This document shows positions 5,305 to 5,826 of a stretch of DNA of 5,826 nt, piece after piece. Both the position numbers and the translations under genes were made by a program. The stretch comes from Hyphomicrobiales bacterium (lineage in GTDB: Bacteria > Pseudomonadota > Alphaproteobacteria > Micropepsales > Micropepsaceae): assembly GCA_017849395.1 (NCBI GenBank), contig JAFIHO010000379.1:1-5826 (forward strand). The letters run 5' to 3'. Each line of letters starts with the position of its first letter. Position 1 is the first letter of the stretch. The notes under the pieces are model-generated. The model did not search any database and had not been told where the DNA came from. It saw only the letters and a list, made by a program, of their open reading frames with translations.

Positions 5305-5321
5305 GACCCGTCATCGAAAAC

Positions 5322-5594
5322 TCAGTTGAGGGAATCCTTCAGCTGCTTGCCGGGCCGGAAACGCGGCTGCTTGGACGGCTTGATGGTGATTTCCTCGCCG
5401 GTCTGCGGATTGCGGCCCTTGCCACCGGCGCGTGTGGCGACGACGAACACGCCGAAGCCGGTCAGCCGCACTTCATCGCCCGCCTTCAACGCGGCGGCGA
5501 TGAGATCAAAAGTTCCTTCCACCGCCTTCGCGGCGTCATGCTTGGCCAACCCTTGCGTGTCCGCCAGCTTCTGGATCAGGTCGTTCTTGTTCAC
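5322..5594 (-). CDS. hup: DNA-binding protein HU
   Basis: The protein has 90 residues, the standard length of HU. It is a small, basic nucleoid-associated protein that binds and bends DNA as a dimer. Seen: the N-terminal helical dimerisation half (MNKNDLIQKLADTQGLAKHDAAKAVEGTFDLIAAALKAG, broken by GLAK), the conserved GDEVRLTGFGVFVV, and the beta-arm with the HU/IHF signature GRNPQTGEEI, whose proline intercalates at DNA kinks. The end is KPSKQPRFRPGKQLKDSLN, as usual for HU rather than IHF. The start is GTG at 5594, supported by AGGAG 6 nt upstream. The gene sits downstream of a truncated gene that is probably lon, with its own promoter and its own terminator, so it is likely transcribed alone. 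Confidence 0.96.
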   Translation of the reverse strand: MNKNDLIQKLADTQGLAKHDAAKAVEGTFDLIAAALKAGDEVRLTGFGVFVVATRAGGKGRNPQTGEEITIKPSKQPRFRPGKQLKDSLN

Positions 5595-5600
5595 GGATTG

Positions 5601-5605
5601 CTCCT
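5601..5605 (-). promoter_or_regulatory. Ribosome binding site supporting the GTG start of HU
   Basis: AGGAG on the minus strand is 6 nt before the GTG at 5594. It confirms a non-ATG start that gives exactly the conserved MNKNDLI N-terminus. Confidence 0.85.
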
Positions 5606-5633
5606 ATCGCGCGATTCTTCCCGTTGGCCCGGG

Positions 5634-5661
5634 ACTCTAGGGGTGCGGCCCGGCGCATCAA
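5634..5661 (-). promoter_or_regulatory. Possible HU promoter
   Basis: On the minus strand TTGATG (-35, 5656-5661) and TAGAGT (-10, 5634-5639) are 16 bp apart. Both hexamers match four of six consensus bases. The predicted start near 5627 gives a leader of about 33 nt with the AGGAG site. Several other AT-richer stretches upstream (for example 5661-5675) could contribute. Confidence 0.4.
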
Positions 5662-5707
5662 AGCGAAAAACGGCGGAATCGACGGGTTTTCCCCCTGTTT
5701 AGGGTGT

Positions 5708-5740
5708 AAAGAAAGGGCCCGGGATTGCTTCCGGGCCCTT
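5708..5740 (-). terminator. Intrinsic terminator of the gene entering from the right edge
   Basis: AAGGGCCCGG (5713-5722) pairs perfectly with CCGGGCCCTT (5731-5740). A further G-T and A-T pair leave a TTGC loop (5725-5728). On the minus strand the stem runs into TTTCTTT (5714-5708). It lies 23 bp after the stop codon at 5764. On the plus strand the trailing sequence CCTTAACC is a poorer U-tract, so it mainly serves leftward transcription and isolates HU from the upstream gene. Confidence 0.85.
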
Positions 5741-5763
5741 CCTTAACCTGTTGAGAACCCTGG

Positions 5764-5826
5764 TTAATGGGTAACGACGGGATCGTCGCCCTCCGCCAGC
5801 GGAACCGGCGAAACCACTTCGGGTTC
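5764..5826 (-). CDS. C-terminal 20 codons of a truncated gene, possibly Lon protease
   Basis: The frame is open from the window edge to TAA (5764-5766). It encodes EPEVVSPVPLAEGDDPVVTH, an acidic, proline- and valine-rich tail without a recognisable motif. Two things support a real gene end: an intrinsic terminator follows by 23 bp, and the gene lies directly upstream of HU on the same strand. In many proteobacteria the gene upstream of hup is lon, the ATP-dependent protease La, and sphingomonad Lon proteins tend to have variable low-complexity tails. The Lon identification is therefore inference from gene order alone. Confidence 0.6.
   Translation of the reverse strand, partial: EPEVVSPVPLAEGDDPVVTH

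Noticed and set aside
4834..5329. Overlapping + strand open frames across the tRNA, one ending in a GGDGIEPPTLSV-like peptide
   Set aside because: Peptides of this type are the usual spurious translation of tRNA 3' ends. The frames run through the tRNA-Val and its promoter region.
5767..5826. A + strand frame beginning with ATG at 5767 and running off the window
   Set aside because: It has no ribosome binding site and is antisense to the more credible minus-strand gene end that is followed by a terminator.
1..5826. CRISPR arrays, insertion sequences, riboswitches, replication origin
   Set aside because: I found no spaced direct repeats, transposase-like frames, terminal repeats or known aptamer patterns when reading both strands.

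Overview
This window looks like an ordinary chromosomal stretch of a GC-rich alphaproteobacterium, most likely a sphingomonad (Sphingobium/Sphingomonas/Novosphingobium type). The assignment is inference. It rests on composition and codon use, on the style of the HU and TonB-receptor proteins, and on a membrane protein of a type I associate with sphingomonads. I see no insertion sequence, phage gene, CRISPR array or integrase, and no multi-gene system that I would call undescribed. The less familiar material is one uncharacterised two-domain membrane protein and several structured intergenic regions.

Left part (1-1048, + strand). The window opens inside a nucleoside hydrolase gene that runs to 537. 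A spacer with a long nested inverted repeat follows (604-655). Next comes a small 70-residue hypothetical protein (695-907). Its 3' region holds a 17-bp palindrome (918-934), a hairpin with a CCCC loop (971-996) and a clear intrinsic terminator (1007-1036). That arrangement could be a 3'-UTR-derived or free-standing small RNA.

Centre (1049-4010, - strand). A two-gene iron-uptake operon reads leftward. A TonB-dependent siderophore receptor (Fiu/PiuA type, 736 residues from the preferred start) is followed 3 bp later by a PiuC/YbiX-type Fe(II)/2-oxoglutarate dioxygenase. The same pairing is known as fiu-ybiX in Escherichia coli and piuA-piuC in Pseudomonas. A sigma70-like promoter with an overlapping Fur-box-like sequence precedes the receptor, which suggests induction under iron limitation.

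Right part (4011-5826, - strand). A palindrome-rich 240-bp spacer separates the iron operon from an uncharacterised 288-codon gene. That gene encodes a two-helix membrane region joined to a soluble C-terminal domain resembling Imm1-like immunity domains, and it starts 42 bp beyond the 3' end of a tRNA-Val(UAC) gene. To the right are a strong intrinsic terminator, the DNA-binding protein HU (GTG start, good ribosome binding site), its probable promoter, another terminator, and the last 20 codons of a gene cut by the window edge. The position of that fragment upstream of HU suggests Lon protease, following the widely conserved lon-hup order, but the fragment is too short to identify from sequence.

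Some long open frames, including a 2-kb antisense frame over the receptor, are composition artefacts and were left out.
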